From assembly GCA_002786225.1 (NCBI GenBank), contig PEQN01000027.1, forward strand, positions 1-37,590: a stretch of 37,590 nt of DNA, given 5' to 3'. A model generated the notes under the pieces. The model saw nothing but the letters and a program-made list of their open reading frames with translations, made no database searches and was not told the DNA's origin. Both the position numbers and the translations under genes were made by a program. Shown in pieces: positions 1 through 7,018 of this stretch; the first letter of the stretch is position 1, and every line of letters begins with the position of its first letter. The stretch is from Leptospira sp. (GTDB lineage: Bacteria; Spirochaetota; Leptospiria; Leptospirales; Leptospiraceae).

Positions 1-146
1 GCTAGATGGTGCACAATTTTAACCAAGTGATTCTTGGATATAGTGTAGCGCTTGGATACTTCTGAAATAGTGACAAGACGATCTTCATGTGTACCAAGAT
101 ACATTAGGATACGAAAGGAATAGTCTGTGTATTTACTGAGGTGCAT
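1..146 (-). CDS. Rrf2-family transcriptional regulator, NsrR-like (5' part only)
   Basis: The first 48 codons of a gene that leaves the window at base 1. The translation begins MHLSKYTDYSFRILMYL and continues with ISEVSKRYTISKNHLVKIVHHL-like residues, which is the N-terminal winged helix of Rrf2 regulators and closest in wording to NsrR (TDYxxR, then S.NH.VKI). Known NsrR proteins bind an iron-sulfur cluster and sense nitric oxide, but the ligand cysteines lie beyond the visible part, so NO sensing is inference. An in-frame TAG lies three codons upstream, so ATG at 144-146 is the start. There is no good ribosome binding site. The leader carries two palindromes (146-158 and 160-170). Family call is firm; the NsrR subgroup is likely. 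Confidence 0.8.
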   Translation of the reverse strand, partial: MHLSKYTDYSFRILMYLGTHEDRLVTISEVSKRYTISKNHLVKIVHHL

Positions 147-158
147 AGGATGATTCTA
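146..158. promoter_or_regulatory. Fur/PerR-like palindrome over the start codon of the Rrf2-type gene
   Basis: TAGGATGATTCTA differs at one base from the perfect palindrome TAGAATGATTCTA found at 2566-2578 in front of the Crp/Fnr-type gene. The layout fits a 7-1-7 Fur-family operator such as the Bacillus PerR box (TTATAATNATTATAA pattern). It covers the first base of the start codon, so a bound protein would act as a block just after the start of transcription. This is seen in the sequence; the identity of the binding protein is inferred. Confidence 0.45.
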
Positions 159-159
159 A

Positions 160-170
160 AGGGAATCCCT
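160..170. promoter_or_regulatory. Short inverted repeat in the leader of the Rrf2-type gene
   Basis: AGGGAATCCCT has perfect 5-base arms around one central base. It lies just downstream of a weak promoter-like pair on the minus strand (TTGTCT at 204-209, TTCTAT at 181-186, 17-base spacing). It could be the autoregulatory operator of the Rrf2-type protein, since Rrf2 proteins bind palindromes near their own promoters. Functional role is inference. Confidence 0.3.
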
Positions 171-209
171 AATAGGTAAAATAGAAAAATGAATGGAAAT
201 AGCAGACAA

Positions 210-683
210 TTACTTTTTAAACTTAAGTTGCATCATCTTCAGAAGTTCCCGAAAACTTGTTTCTACATACTTATAAGCTTTCATATTCATGGGATCTAAT
301 GGCATCATCTTATGAGTATTCTTATAGCGATCAAAAGACTCCCGAATATAATCCAAGTATTTGCGCGCATTGATTCCATACTTATTCATCTCGCTTGCAA
401 GTTCGATATAAAGTGCCTTGAATTGACCAGTGAAGTCTCCTTCACGAAGAAAATAGAATCGCAAATCCAAAATCACATCCGTAAGAGCGTCATCATAATA
501 TGTGGTGCTTGTCTTAGCTTTTGAACCCTCTGATTGAGAAGGAGATGATTTTTCATCATTTTGCGATTTTCCTGTTGAAACAGACTTTGAAGGAGTGGGA
601 GATTTTTCTTTAAGAAGCTTTTTATTTTCTCTCTCTCTCTTTAGGATATCGTGAAGAACAGATCTTCTATTTTCTTCTGTCAT
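210..683 (-). CDS. Hypothetical protein with charged, low-complexity N-terminus
   Basis: A 157-residue protein I do not recognise. Residues 1-60 are rich in Lys, Glu and Ser and look disordered, with a basic stretch RERENKKLLKEK near residues 17-28. Residues 62-157 are probably folded and helical, with many aromatic residues (YYDD, LRFYFLREGDF, ARKYLDYIRESFDRY). It has no signal peptide or membrane segment, so it is probably cytoplasmic. It starts 42 bases after the rhomboid gene and on the same strand, so the two may be cotranscribed. The last codons end 64 bases before the Rrf2-type gene, which has its own promoter-like sequence. The absence of cysteines and catalytic-looking motifs argues for a binding or scaffold role, but no function can be assigned. 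Confidence 0.7.
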   Translation of the reverse strand: MTEENRRSVLHDILKRERENKKLLKEKSPTPSKSVSTGKSQNDEKSSPSQSEGSKAKTSTTYYDDALTDVILDLRFYFLREGDFTGQFKALYIELASEMNKYGINARKYLDYIRESFDRYKNTHKMMPLDPMNMKAYKYVETSFRELLKMMQLKFKK

Positions 684-725
684 ATAAAAAACTTATTTTT
701 GTACAGATTTTTGTCAAAGTTTTTT

Positions 726-1673
726 CTATTTCTTAGACCCATGTTTTCTTAAAGCACAATTAGGAAGCCATTCACAACGCAAGCAAGTTGAATCCTCAGG
801 ATTGTATGCAATCGGAGGGCAAATGTTGGCATTAGAGACTTGTATAGGAATTAATATATTTGGAATGTCTTTTATATCTGCAGCTTTTAATTGATTTAAT
901 AATTTCTCATTGATTTGAATTTGCTTTTCAAAATAGTCTTCTACTTTGGGTGCTGGAGATTTTTTTTCTTGGTGTGAGGATTCGTTTCTCGCAGTAGCCA
1001 GAAAATCTGGTATGGAAAATTTACCAGATCTTCGCTTAGGTTCCAAGATCAAATAGTAAAATGCATAACCTGTTAAGGCTCCACCAAGGTGACAGGTATT
1101 TGAAATGTTGGACTCCCCTATTAAACTAAATGCATATCCAAGTCCTAAAGAAATCCATACTGCATTCTTAGCTTTAATGGGAATCACCAAAAGTAGTATC
1201 ATCATCTCTGGAAACAACAAGCCAAAAACCGCTAAGAGACCGAAGACAGCACCACTTGCTCCTATTGTTGGAACATTCGCATTTCCCATAAGTGGCATAG
1301 TGTTGTCGAAATAAAAAGAATTTACAACTCCAAATACAAAAATAATAATTCCACCACCTAATTGAGAGGCGAAGTATAGAGAAACTAACTTCCATTTGCC
1401 GATCGCCTTCTCAAGAAACGAGCCTAACATATAAAAGCCATACATATTGAATAATATGTGGACAGGAAAAGATTCTAAAGCATGCAAAAATCCATAGGTA
1501 AACAACTTCCAAATTTTACCTTCGAGAACTTGATCAGTGTATAAGGCAAACTGATAATCCATGACTTTATAGTTAATATTCTGAAGAATAAAAATGAAAA
1601 TATTGAAGAATAAAATGAGATTAATGGGATGATAGATAGAATATCCAAAAAGAGAAGATGTATTACGACGCAT
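726..1673 (-). CDS. Rhomboid-family intramembrane serine protease with C-terminal cysteine tail
   Basis: A 315-residue polytopic membrane protein. The rhomboid signature is complete: His72 and Asn76 in the second membrane helix (HILFN), catalytic Ser140 in GASGAVFG, and catalytic His195 in CHLGGALTGY. Rhomboids cut substrates within or next to the membrane. Six membrane segments fit between residues 15 and 210. After the membrane core there is a soluble cytosolic tail of about 100 residues ending with Cys285, Cys297, Cys300 and Cys306, a spacing that could bind zinc or an iron-sulfur cluster; this tail is not part of the standard family. The gene lies just after the terminator of the Crp/Fnr-type gene and before the hypothetical gene ending at 210. 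The substrate is unknown. Confidence 0.9.
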   Translation of the reverse strand: MRRNTSSLFGYSIYHPINLILFFNIFIFILQNINYKVMDYQFALYTDQVLEGKIWKLFTYGFLHALESFPVHILFNMYGFYMLGSFLEKAIGKWKLVSLYFASQLGGGIIIFVFGVVNSFYFDNTMPLMGNANVPTIGASGAVFGLLAVFGLLFPEMMILLLVIPIKAKNAVWISLGLGYAFSLIGESNISNTCHLGGALTGYAFYYLILEPKRRSGKFSIPDFLATARNESSHQEKKSPAPKVEDYFEKQIQINEKLLNQLKAADIKDIPNILIPIQVSNANICPPIAYNPEDSTCLRCEWLPNCALRKHGSKK

Positions 1674-1713
1674 AAGGAAAGGATTTGGGATGGAAAGTAT
1701 TTGTCAAGCTGGC

Positions 1714-1746
1714 AAAAAAATGGGAACCCTTCGGCTAAGGATTCCC
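1714..1746 (-). terminator. Rho-independent terminator of the Crp/Fnr-type gene
   Basis: Bases 1722-1731 and 1737-1746 pair (GGGAA/TTCCC and CCTT/AAGG with one mismatch between) around a five-base loop. On the minus strand the hairpin is followed by a run of seven T (complement of 1714-1720). It lies about 75 bases after the stop codon of the regulator gene and separates it from the rhomboid gene. Confidence 0.8.
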
Positions 1747-1821
1747 GCTTTTGGAGTGTGATTATCAATCCTTAATAAAGTCGGAGAATCCAAAAAAACC
1801 TTTAGTGTTTCAAAAAAAAAA

Positions 1822-2553
1822 TTAAGAGTGAACTTTTACCATTTTGTCCAGCTCCATTTCGGATAAGGAATACAAGGCTGCCATATCTTGAAAAGTAACT
1901 TTATGCTTCTCTACGTGGACAATATTTCGATTTTTAAAATCGGTAAGAGCCCGCACTAGTGTTTCTGTAGTAGTTCCAATAATTGAAGCCAGTACTTCTC
2001 TGGTCATTTTGATTTCAATTTCATCCGAACCACCTGCTGCATCCTTGAGTGTAATGAGGAGCTCTGCTAGCTTGGAATGGACTTGCTTGGTTCCTAGGGA
2101 AACAACCTGGCTCTCGCTCTCTCTCCACTCTTTAGCCATTTGACGTAAGACTTCAGACTGAAATTTCTCATCTTCTTTCATTAATATTTCTGTAAGTTCT
2201 TTGGTGATAAAACAAGTTTCTACATCTTCCAAACAGATACAGGAATGGAAAAAAGAATCGCTTGAAATTGCATCTCGAAAACCTATCCAATCCCCAGGTC
2301 CTCTAATATTGAATGTCTGTTCCTTACCGCCAGTGCTTCTATAATTTCTTACAAAACCTGATTTGATAAAATAAAAGCCTGAAGCTAAATCGCCTGATTT
2401 AAAAATATGATTCCCACGACTGTGTTTGTTGAAATGCTTTCCATTGTTGATTTTCTCTATAGTCTCTGGAGTCGCATTCTGTAAAATACTTTTTGTTCTT
2501 ATGTTGCAAGTTTCACAATTAGGATTTTCCGAATCGAAATCTGTACCGTTCAT
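1822..2553 (-). CDS. Crp/Fnr-family transcriptional regulator with FNR-like cysteines
   Basis: A 243-residue regulator. Residues about 30-150 form the cyclic-nucleotide-binding-like beta-roll (HIFKSGDLASGFYFIKSGFVRNY) and residues about 160-230 the winged helix, with recognition helix ETLVRALTDF keeping the Glu and Arg of FNR's E-xx-SR motif. Cys13 and Cys16 form a CxxC before the beta-roll, as in FNR, and Cys105, Cys107 and Cys114 lie where FNR has Cys122. A third N-terminal cysteine of classical FNR is missing. A cAMP phosphate-binding cassette (RxxTAS-like) is not seen, so the ligand may be a redox cofactor rather than cAMP. The ATG at 2553 has AAGGTG upstream. It is divergent from the diiron/cyclase operon, which is its likely target. 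Confidence 0.88.
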   Translation of the reverse strand: MNGTDFDSENPNCETCNIRTKSILQNATPETIEKINNGKHFNKHSRGNHIFKSGDLASGFYFIKSGFVRNYRSTGGKEQTFNIRGPGDWIGFRDAISSDSFFHSCICLEDVETCFITKELTEILMKEDEKFQSEVLRQMAKEWRESESQVVSLGTKQVHSKLAELLITLKDAAGGSDEIEIKMTREVLASIIGTTTETLVRALTDFKNRNIVHVEKHKVTFQDMAALYSLSEMELDKMVKVHS

Positions 2554-2565
2554 ATTTGTGCACCT

Positions 2566-2578
2566 TAGAATGATTCTA
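2566..2578. promoter_or_regulatory. Perfect 13-bp Fur/PerR-like palindrome over the crp-like promoter
   Basis: TAGAATGATTCTA is a perfect inverted repeat with one central base. With flanking bases 2565-2579 it fits the PerR-type pattern TTAnAATnATTnTAA at all fixed positions except the last. It contains the predicted minus-strand -10 (TAGAAT, 2573-2578) of the Crp/Fnr-type gene, so a bound repressor would exclude RNA polymerase. A one-mismatch copy occurs at 146-158. Confidence 0.55.
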
Positions 2579-2600
2579 CTTTTAACTTAAAATTTGACAA
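2573..2600 (-). promoter_or_regulatory. Predicted sigma70-type promoter of the Crp/Fnr-type gene
   Basis: On the minus strand TTGTCA (2595-2600) and TAGAAT (2573-2578) are 16 bases apart. Transcription would start near 2566, about 13 bases before the start codon. The -10 lies inside the palindrome at 2566-2578. Confidence 0.5.
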
Positions 2601-2623
2601 TGTTTTTTTCGACTAGAAATCTA

Positions 2624-2651
2624 TTTTTGAGGAGGGTCTAAATCATATAAT
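2624..2651 (+). promoter_or_regulatory. Predicted promoter of the diiron/cyclase operon
   Basis: A perfect TATAAT at 2646-2651 is preceded by a poor -35 (TTTTTG at 2624-2629, 16-base spacing). The weak -35 suggests that an activator, possibly the divergent Crp/Fnr-type protein, is needed. Transcription would begin near 2658, giving a leader of about 40 bases before the ATG at 2697. Confidence 0.4.
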
Positions 2652-2696
2652 CCGAATTAGAATTTAAATTAAATTTGCAGGATAAGAACTGGTCAT

Positions 2697-3500
2697 ATGG
2701 TACAGAAAAACAATCCAAATTCAACCCAAGAGTTACAAATTGATATTGATACAAATTATGCAGTAGAAATAGCCGATGGTGTATATTGGGTAGGATTCTA
2801 CTCGGAAGAAGATGCTTTGCACTGCAATCCCTACCTGATTAAATCCAATGAGTCTGGGATACTGATTGATCCAGGCTCTGTGCCTGATTTCCCTATCGTA
2901 GCAAGAAAAGTTTTTTCCATTATCCAAGCCCAAGCTATTGATACCATTATTCTGCAGCACCAAGATCCTGACCTTTGTGCGGGAGTTCCTATTTTTGAAG
3001 ATCTACGCAATGATTACGAACATGTCATTATTTCCGAGATACGCGCCTCCTATCTCATCAAACACTATGGTGTAAAGGGACATTTGCACATGGTGTCTCC
3101 TGAGAATTCAACCTACACCACACCCCATGGACGAAAGCTTGAATTCCTTATGACTCCCTTTGCTCACTTTGCGGGAGCAATTATGACTTATGATATGAAA
3201 TCAAAAGTTCTTTTCACATCTGATATCTTAGGTGGTCTTGGTGCCGATTGGGAACTTTATCATACAGACCAAGCACTCGCTAATATGAAGAAGTTTCTAT
3301 CTTTGTATATGCCTTCTAACCTAGCACTTCGTTATGCGCTTCTCAAAATTCGCTCTGTGGACGCAGAAATCATAGCGCCTCAGCATGGACAAATTATCAA
3401 AAGACAGCAACTAGATACTATCATACAATCACTCTGGGATTTGAAATGTGGTCTTGACTTAATAGATGATGATTTTATGAGGAAAGCCCTTCAAAAATAG
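2697..3500 (+). CDS. ODP-type diiron metallo-beta-lactamase-fold protein (oxygen/NO sensor candidate)
   Basis: A 267-residue protein with the metallo-beta-lactamase fold of flavodiiron proteins but no flavodoxin domain. The diiron ligands are in place: His88-x-Asp90-x-Asp92, His157, Asp176 and His230, with the same 19-residue His-to-Asp spacing as flavodiiron proteins. The second ligand is Asp where flavodiiron proteins use Glu, and the residue after Asp92 is Leu rather than His. Stand-alone proteins of this group (ODP) are known in other spirochaetes as oxygen-binding chemotaxis sensors. Its neighbours, an adenylate cyclase two bases downstream and a divergent Crp/Fnr regulator, suggest it feeds oxygen, NO or redox state into cAMP signalling. 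No signal peptide; probably cytoplasmic. Confidence 0.85.
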   Translation: MVQKNNPNSTQELQIDIDTNYAVEIADGVYWVGFYSEEDALHCNPYLIKSNESGILIDPGSVPDFPIVARKVFSIIQAQAIDTIILQHQDPDLCAGVPIFEDLRNDYEHVIISEIRASYLIKHYGVKGHLHMVSPENSTYTTPHGRKLEFLMTPFAHFAGAIMTYDMKSKVLFTSDILGGLGADWELYHTDQALANMKKFLSLYMPSNLALRYALLKIRSVDAEIIAPQHGQIIKRQQLDTIIQSLWDLKCGLDLIDDDFMRKALQK

Positions 3501-3502
3501 GT

Positions 3503-5215
3503 ATGAATACTTTTAATACTATCCATTTACTCTTTCTCATACAAGAAGAAGATAAATATGAAGAACTTGAATCAGCTTTAAAAGATTTTGACAGTAAGTT
3601 AGTTGCAACGAGATACAAAAATCTTACCTCTTGGTTGGATACCAATCCAACTAAGATGCCTGAAATCGTGATCTCTGATTATTTACCCGAGACTGAAATG
3701 GGTTTGGATGCCTTGGAATACTTCCGCAATAAGAACAAAGACACCATTTTCATACTTTATACGAATATGGATTTCCTGCAAAGTGCTATCGATGAAACCA
3801 AGAAAGGCGTTTCGGATTACATCATTCAAAATATTCCCTCAAGGTTTGCTGTTGTAGTAAATAACTCTATAGAAAAGATCATCACCAGATGGGATTTATT
3901 AGATAATAAAAATGTAATTAAACGCATAGAGAAAAAGAATACAGCACTTTTAAATGCACAACCAGATTATCTTATCCAAGCAAATAGCAAGGGTATCATA
4001 TTAGATTACAAGATTTCAACCGATAGTGAGATCATAAATCTTATGCTAGGCAAGGAATCCATTCAAGGGAAGATCTTGAGTGAAATTTTTCCACAGGATA
4101 CAGCATGCCTCATACAAGAAGAAATTAAAAATGTATTAACTAATAATAAATTGGTGAATAAATCTTTTTACATGAATTATGCTTCAGTCAACCACAACAT
4201 TGAAGCACGATTTGTTAAAATAGATACAGATGAAGTCATGATCATTCTAAGAGAATTTTCTTCTGATAACCAAAAAGAAGAGGATTATTACCGAGCAATA
4301 TCAAGAATTTCTAGATACCGCCACAAAGAAACCTTGGTGAAAGAATTACTCAATCATATGGTGGATAGTGATAAGAACCTGCTTGCGGAGGAAAAGAAAA
4401 AAGCAGACCTACTCTTATCCAATATTCTTCCTGGATATATGATTGAGGATTTGAAAAGATACGGCAAGGTACAACCTGTACAATATGACCAAGTTGCTGT
4501 TATGTTTACTGATTTTGTTGGCTTTTCAAAGATATCTCGTTACATGAGTCCAACCCAACTTCTCAAAGAACTTACTATCTACTTTGATGAGTTCGAAAGG
4601 ATTTGTGAGATATACTCAATTGAAAAAGTTAAAACCATAGGCGATTCATTTCTTTGTGTAGCAGGTCTTAGTGGAAACCATAGAACTGCTGGTATTGATA
4701 TTTTACTAGCGGGAATAGAAATGATGCGATTTACAGACTCTCGTAGAGAAGAATTGAAACTCCAAGGAGAAGATGCTTGGGGCATACGACTTGCGATTCA
4801 TTCAGGTCCCTTAATTGCTGGTATTGTTGGACACCAAAAGATAGCCTTCGACATCTGGGGTCATACAGTTAATATTGCAGCCCGAATCGAAGGCGTTGGT
4901 AAAGGCGGAGAAATTACTGTATCACGAAATATGTTTGATTTCACGAGAGATCTTTTCGATTTCGATTACATAGGTGAGAGAGAATTAAAAGGAGTTGGTA
5001 TGCATGATCTTTATAAACTGTCTGGTTTGAAAACTGGACTTTACGCTAAAAATGACAAGACCAAGTTTATACCCAATGTAAATTTCTATAAGCTATTCGA
5101 GGCACTTAGAGATGGGAAGCATATCATGAGAAGAGATGGAAAGTATATCATTTCGAAACAAAGCCATGATAGAGAATTAGAAGCTAAAAAAGAAATTCTA
5201 TCGAATTCATTATGA
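3503..5215 (+). CDS. REC-PAS-class III adenylate cyclase
   Basis: A 570-residue soluble signalling enzyme. Residues 5-125 form a response-regulator receiver domain with acceptor Asp59 and Thr87, but the usual Lys after strand five is Gln109. Residues about 145-255 look like a PAS domain, then a helical linker (265-310) leads into a class III cyclase domain (about 325-510). Metal ligands Asp337 (FTDFVGFS) and Asp381 (GDS) are present, and the base-recognition pair is Lys377 and Asp450, as in adenylate rather than guanylate cyclases; Asn457 and Arg461 complete the site. It should make cAMP as a dimer. It starts 2 bases after the ODP gene and overlaps the lipoprotein gene by ATGA. No membrane segment or HAMP domain is seen. 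Confidence 0.9.
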   Translation: MNTFNTIHLLFLIQEEDKYEELESALKDFDSKLVATRYKNLTSWLDTNPTKMPEIVISDYLPETEMGLDALEYFRNKNKDTIFILYTNMDFLQSAIDETKKGVSDYIIQNIPSRFAVVVNNSIEKIITRWDLLDNKNVIKRIEKKNTALLNAQPDYLIQANSKGIILDYKISTDSEIINLMLGKESIQGKILSEIFPQDTACLIQEEIKNVLTNNKLVNKSFYMNYASVNHNIEARFVKIDTDEVMIILREFSSDNQKEEDYYRAISRISRYRHKETLVKELLNHMVDSDKNLLAEEKKKADLLLSNILPGYMIEDLKRYGKVQPVQYDQVAVMFTDFVGFSKISRYMSPTQLLKELTIYFDEFERICEIYSIEKVKTIGDSFLCVAGLSGNHRTAGIDILLAGIEMMRFTDSRREELKLQGEDAWGIRLAIHSGPLIAGIVGHQKIAFDIWGHTVNIAARIEGVGKGGEITVSRNMFDFTRDLFDFDYIGERELKGVGMHDLYKLSGLKTGLYAKNDKTKFIPNVNFYKLFEALRDGKHIMRRDGKYIISKQSHDRELEAKKEILSNSL

Positions 5216-5688
5216 AACAAACTCTACTATATATTGTGATTGTATTGCCATGGATTTTAGGAAATTGCAATTTTCTTCAGAAAAAGAATCCTTTGGAATC
5301 TAGAAACTATGAGAATGCCTACTTAAAGATTCAAGATAGCTATCTTACTTTTGAATCTAAGGACGCGGAGTTATTTGTAGTCATTGATTTCTTAGTTCAC
5401 TGGAAGAAGAATGAAAGCGTTCAGCTTAAGATATTGGATTTAAAATCAGGAAATGTTTTATTCAATAAATCGTTAGGTGCTATTCCTTTTATGAAACTTC
5501 GTAGTAATTTTATCGATTTGAGGAATGGAAATAATTCCTGGCTCTATGAAAACAAAGATCTAGATAGCCAAAGAGAAATTCAATTTACGATAGAAACATC
5601 TAATAAAGAAGTCTTAGTTTTGAATTACTATTTGTTAATCACAAAAGAAACCAAACATAGCCTTATACAGAAATTTACTCTCCAATAA
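5212..5688 (+). CDS. Putative lipoprotein of the cyclase operon
   Basis: A 158-residue protein with a short hydrophobic signal ending in ILGNC, a spirochaete-like lipobox with Cys19 as the likely lipidated residue. The mature part looks like a beta-sandwich (alternating hydrophobic strands such as LFVVIDFLVHW and IQFTIETSN) and has no catalytic motif that I recognise. Its ATG overlaps the cyclase stop as ATGA, so translation is coupled, which links an envelope protein to the cytosolic oxygen/cAMP genes. Its 3' end overlaps the convergent crotonase-like gene by 14 bases. Function unknown. Confidence 0.75.
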   Translation: MKQTLLYIVIVLPWILGNCNFLQKKNPLESRNYENAYLKIQDSYLTFESKDAELFVVIDFLVHWKKNESVQLKILDLKSGNVLFNKSLGAIPFMKLRSNFIDLRNGNNSWLYENKDLDSQREIQFTIETSNKEVLVLNYYLLITKETKHSLIQKFTLQ

Positions 5689-6466
5689 AAATTGGCTTTC
5701 TCTTTTCAACTATGGAAGCCATGGTTTCTTTAAAATCTTTACTAATAAAGTTTCTTGCTTGGGACTCTGATTCCATCTTTAAAGCTTTTTGTAAGGCTTT
5801 GTCTGAATAAGAATTTTTCTTTAGTTCCTGCATGGCAAGAGGAGCAGCCTCACAGATTCCATCAGCTATTTTCTTCGCTTCTTCCATGATTGCTTCTTTT
5901 GGAAAACTACAATCGCATAATCCCCATTCTGCGGCTTGTATACCATTGATGGTTTCAGCAAGAAAAAGCATACGATTGGCTTTAGACTTACCTATCAATT
6001 CAGGAGTTGTATAAGAACTTCCCATACCAGGATGGATTCCTAATTTTACAAAGTTAAAAGAATATTTCCCTTCATTCGAAAAAATTCTAAGATCACAGGC
6101 AAGCGGAAGAGCTAAGCCTGCACCTATTGCATGACCTTTTGCAACACAAAGAATAGGAATTGGAACTTTTCTTACTGATAGAAAGAAATTATAAAAGGTT
6201 CTCATCCCTTTTCTATTTTGTGAAAAAGTTTTAGTTGAGAAACTTCGAAGAAGATTTAAATCTCCTCCAGCACAAAAAACATCGTTCTTCCCTGAAAGAA
6301 TAATGACTTTAGGCTTACGTTTAAGAACTGAAAGCTTATTCATCTGATTTTGGAATAGCTCTCCCATAGCCCAGGTCATGGAGTTTTTGGAACTAGGATT
6401 ATTTAAGTATACATAACAAATGTCATCTGATGAATTTTCTGTATACTCAACTTCAACCAAAGACAT
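5675..6466 (-). CDS. Enoyl-CoA hydratase/isomerase (crotonase) family protein lacking the usual catalytic Glu pair
   Basis: A 263-residue crotonase-fold protein, normal length for the family. The oxyanion-hole segments are clear: FCAGGDLNLL, and HAIGAGLALPLACDLRIF. Against rat mitochondrial enoyl-CoA hydratase, the position of the first catalytic Glu (GGGCE) reads Ala, and the second (QPE) reads Phe in YSFNFVKLGIHPG. Classical water addition is therefore unlikely; the protein may be an isomerase, a hydrolase or a CoA-ester binder. It shares a TAATG junction with the upstream 177-residue gene, so the two are translationally coupled. The substrate cannot be told from sequence. It is the second gene of a two-gene minus-strand unit. 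Confidence 0.85.
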   Translation of the reverse strand: MSLVEVEYTENSSDDICYVYLNNPSSKNSMTWAMGELFQNQMNKLSVLKRKPKVIILSGKNDVFCAGGDLNLLRSFSTKTFSQNRKGMRTFYNFFLSVRKVPIPILCVAKGHAIGAGLALPLACDLRIFSNEGKYSFNFVKLGIHPGMGSSYTTPELIGKSKANRMLFLAETINGIQAAEWGLCDCSFPKEAIMEEAKKIADGICEAAPLAMQELKKNSYSDKALQKALKMESESQARNFISKDFKETMASIVEKRKPIFIGE

Positions 6467-6999
6467 TAAACTACAGCCTGAACCAAATTTTTTAAATCAA
6501 AACTTTCATACCAAATTTTTTCTGAAATAGGAAGTGGTCTTTCGGCCAAGCCTAAATTTTCAAAATAATCTAATAGAATCTCTAGGTGGATATTTTCCTC
6601 ATTTTCAAAACTCCAAAGATAGGAATCTATAGATTTGGCAATTAAGGCTTCCGTCCGAATTCTATCTGTAAAATTGTCAGGCTTTCCTTGGAAAATTAAA
6701 TAAGCTGAGATTAAATCGAAACGGATAGTATCTATGATCACTTGGAATTTTTCATCCGACTGATCAAAGTATTTTGAAGCTATTTCAGTTTGAAAATAGT
6801 CACCCCATGTCATGATATCAGGATAAACTCCAAACTTTTGTTTGATCTCTTCTAGCTTTTCATTTTCTAGAAAAGGTTTTGAACTGTATTGATCGATTAA
6901 ATTCTTTAAGAAGATCAGAGCCACAATTTTTGCACTGGTTAATTTGCCAGTTCTTACCATCTCAAAAAGTTCTGGGTTTAATTCTGAGTTTTGTTCCAT
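6466..6999 (-). CDS. Hypothetical protein coupled to the crotonase-like gene
   Basis: A 177-residue, apparently all-helical, acidic protein with no signal peptide and no cysteine. I do not recognise it. Notable segments are TSAKIVALIFLKNLIDQY near the N-terminus, MTWGDYFQTEIASKYFD near the middle, and a C-terminal NLGLAERPLPISEKIWYESF. The stop overlaps the start of the crotonase-like gene as TAATG, so a shared task is likely, perhaps as partner or carrier of the crotonase-like protein. It is divergent from the PilZ-like gene. Confidence 0.7.
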   Translation of the reverse strand: MEQNSELNPELFEMVRTGKLTSAKIVALIFLKNLIDQYSSKPFLENEKLEEIKQKFGVYPDIMTWGDYFQTEIASKYFDQSDEKFQVIIDTIRFDLISAYLIFQGKPDNFTDRIRTEALIAKSIDSYLWSFENEENIHLEILLDYFENLGLAERPLPISEKIWYESFDLKNLVQAVV

Positions 7000-7018
7000 A
7001 GAATAATTTTCGGGTGAA

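Noticed and set aside
1680..1707. TTGACA (minus strand, 1702-1707) as the rhomboid promoter
   Set aside because: A -10 at the right distance is poor and would nearly touch the start codon.
1475..1768. 97-residue open frame on the minus strand
   Set aside because: Out of frame within the rhomboid gene and across the terminator; hydrophobic only because the overlapping gene encodes membrane helices.
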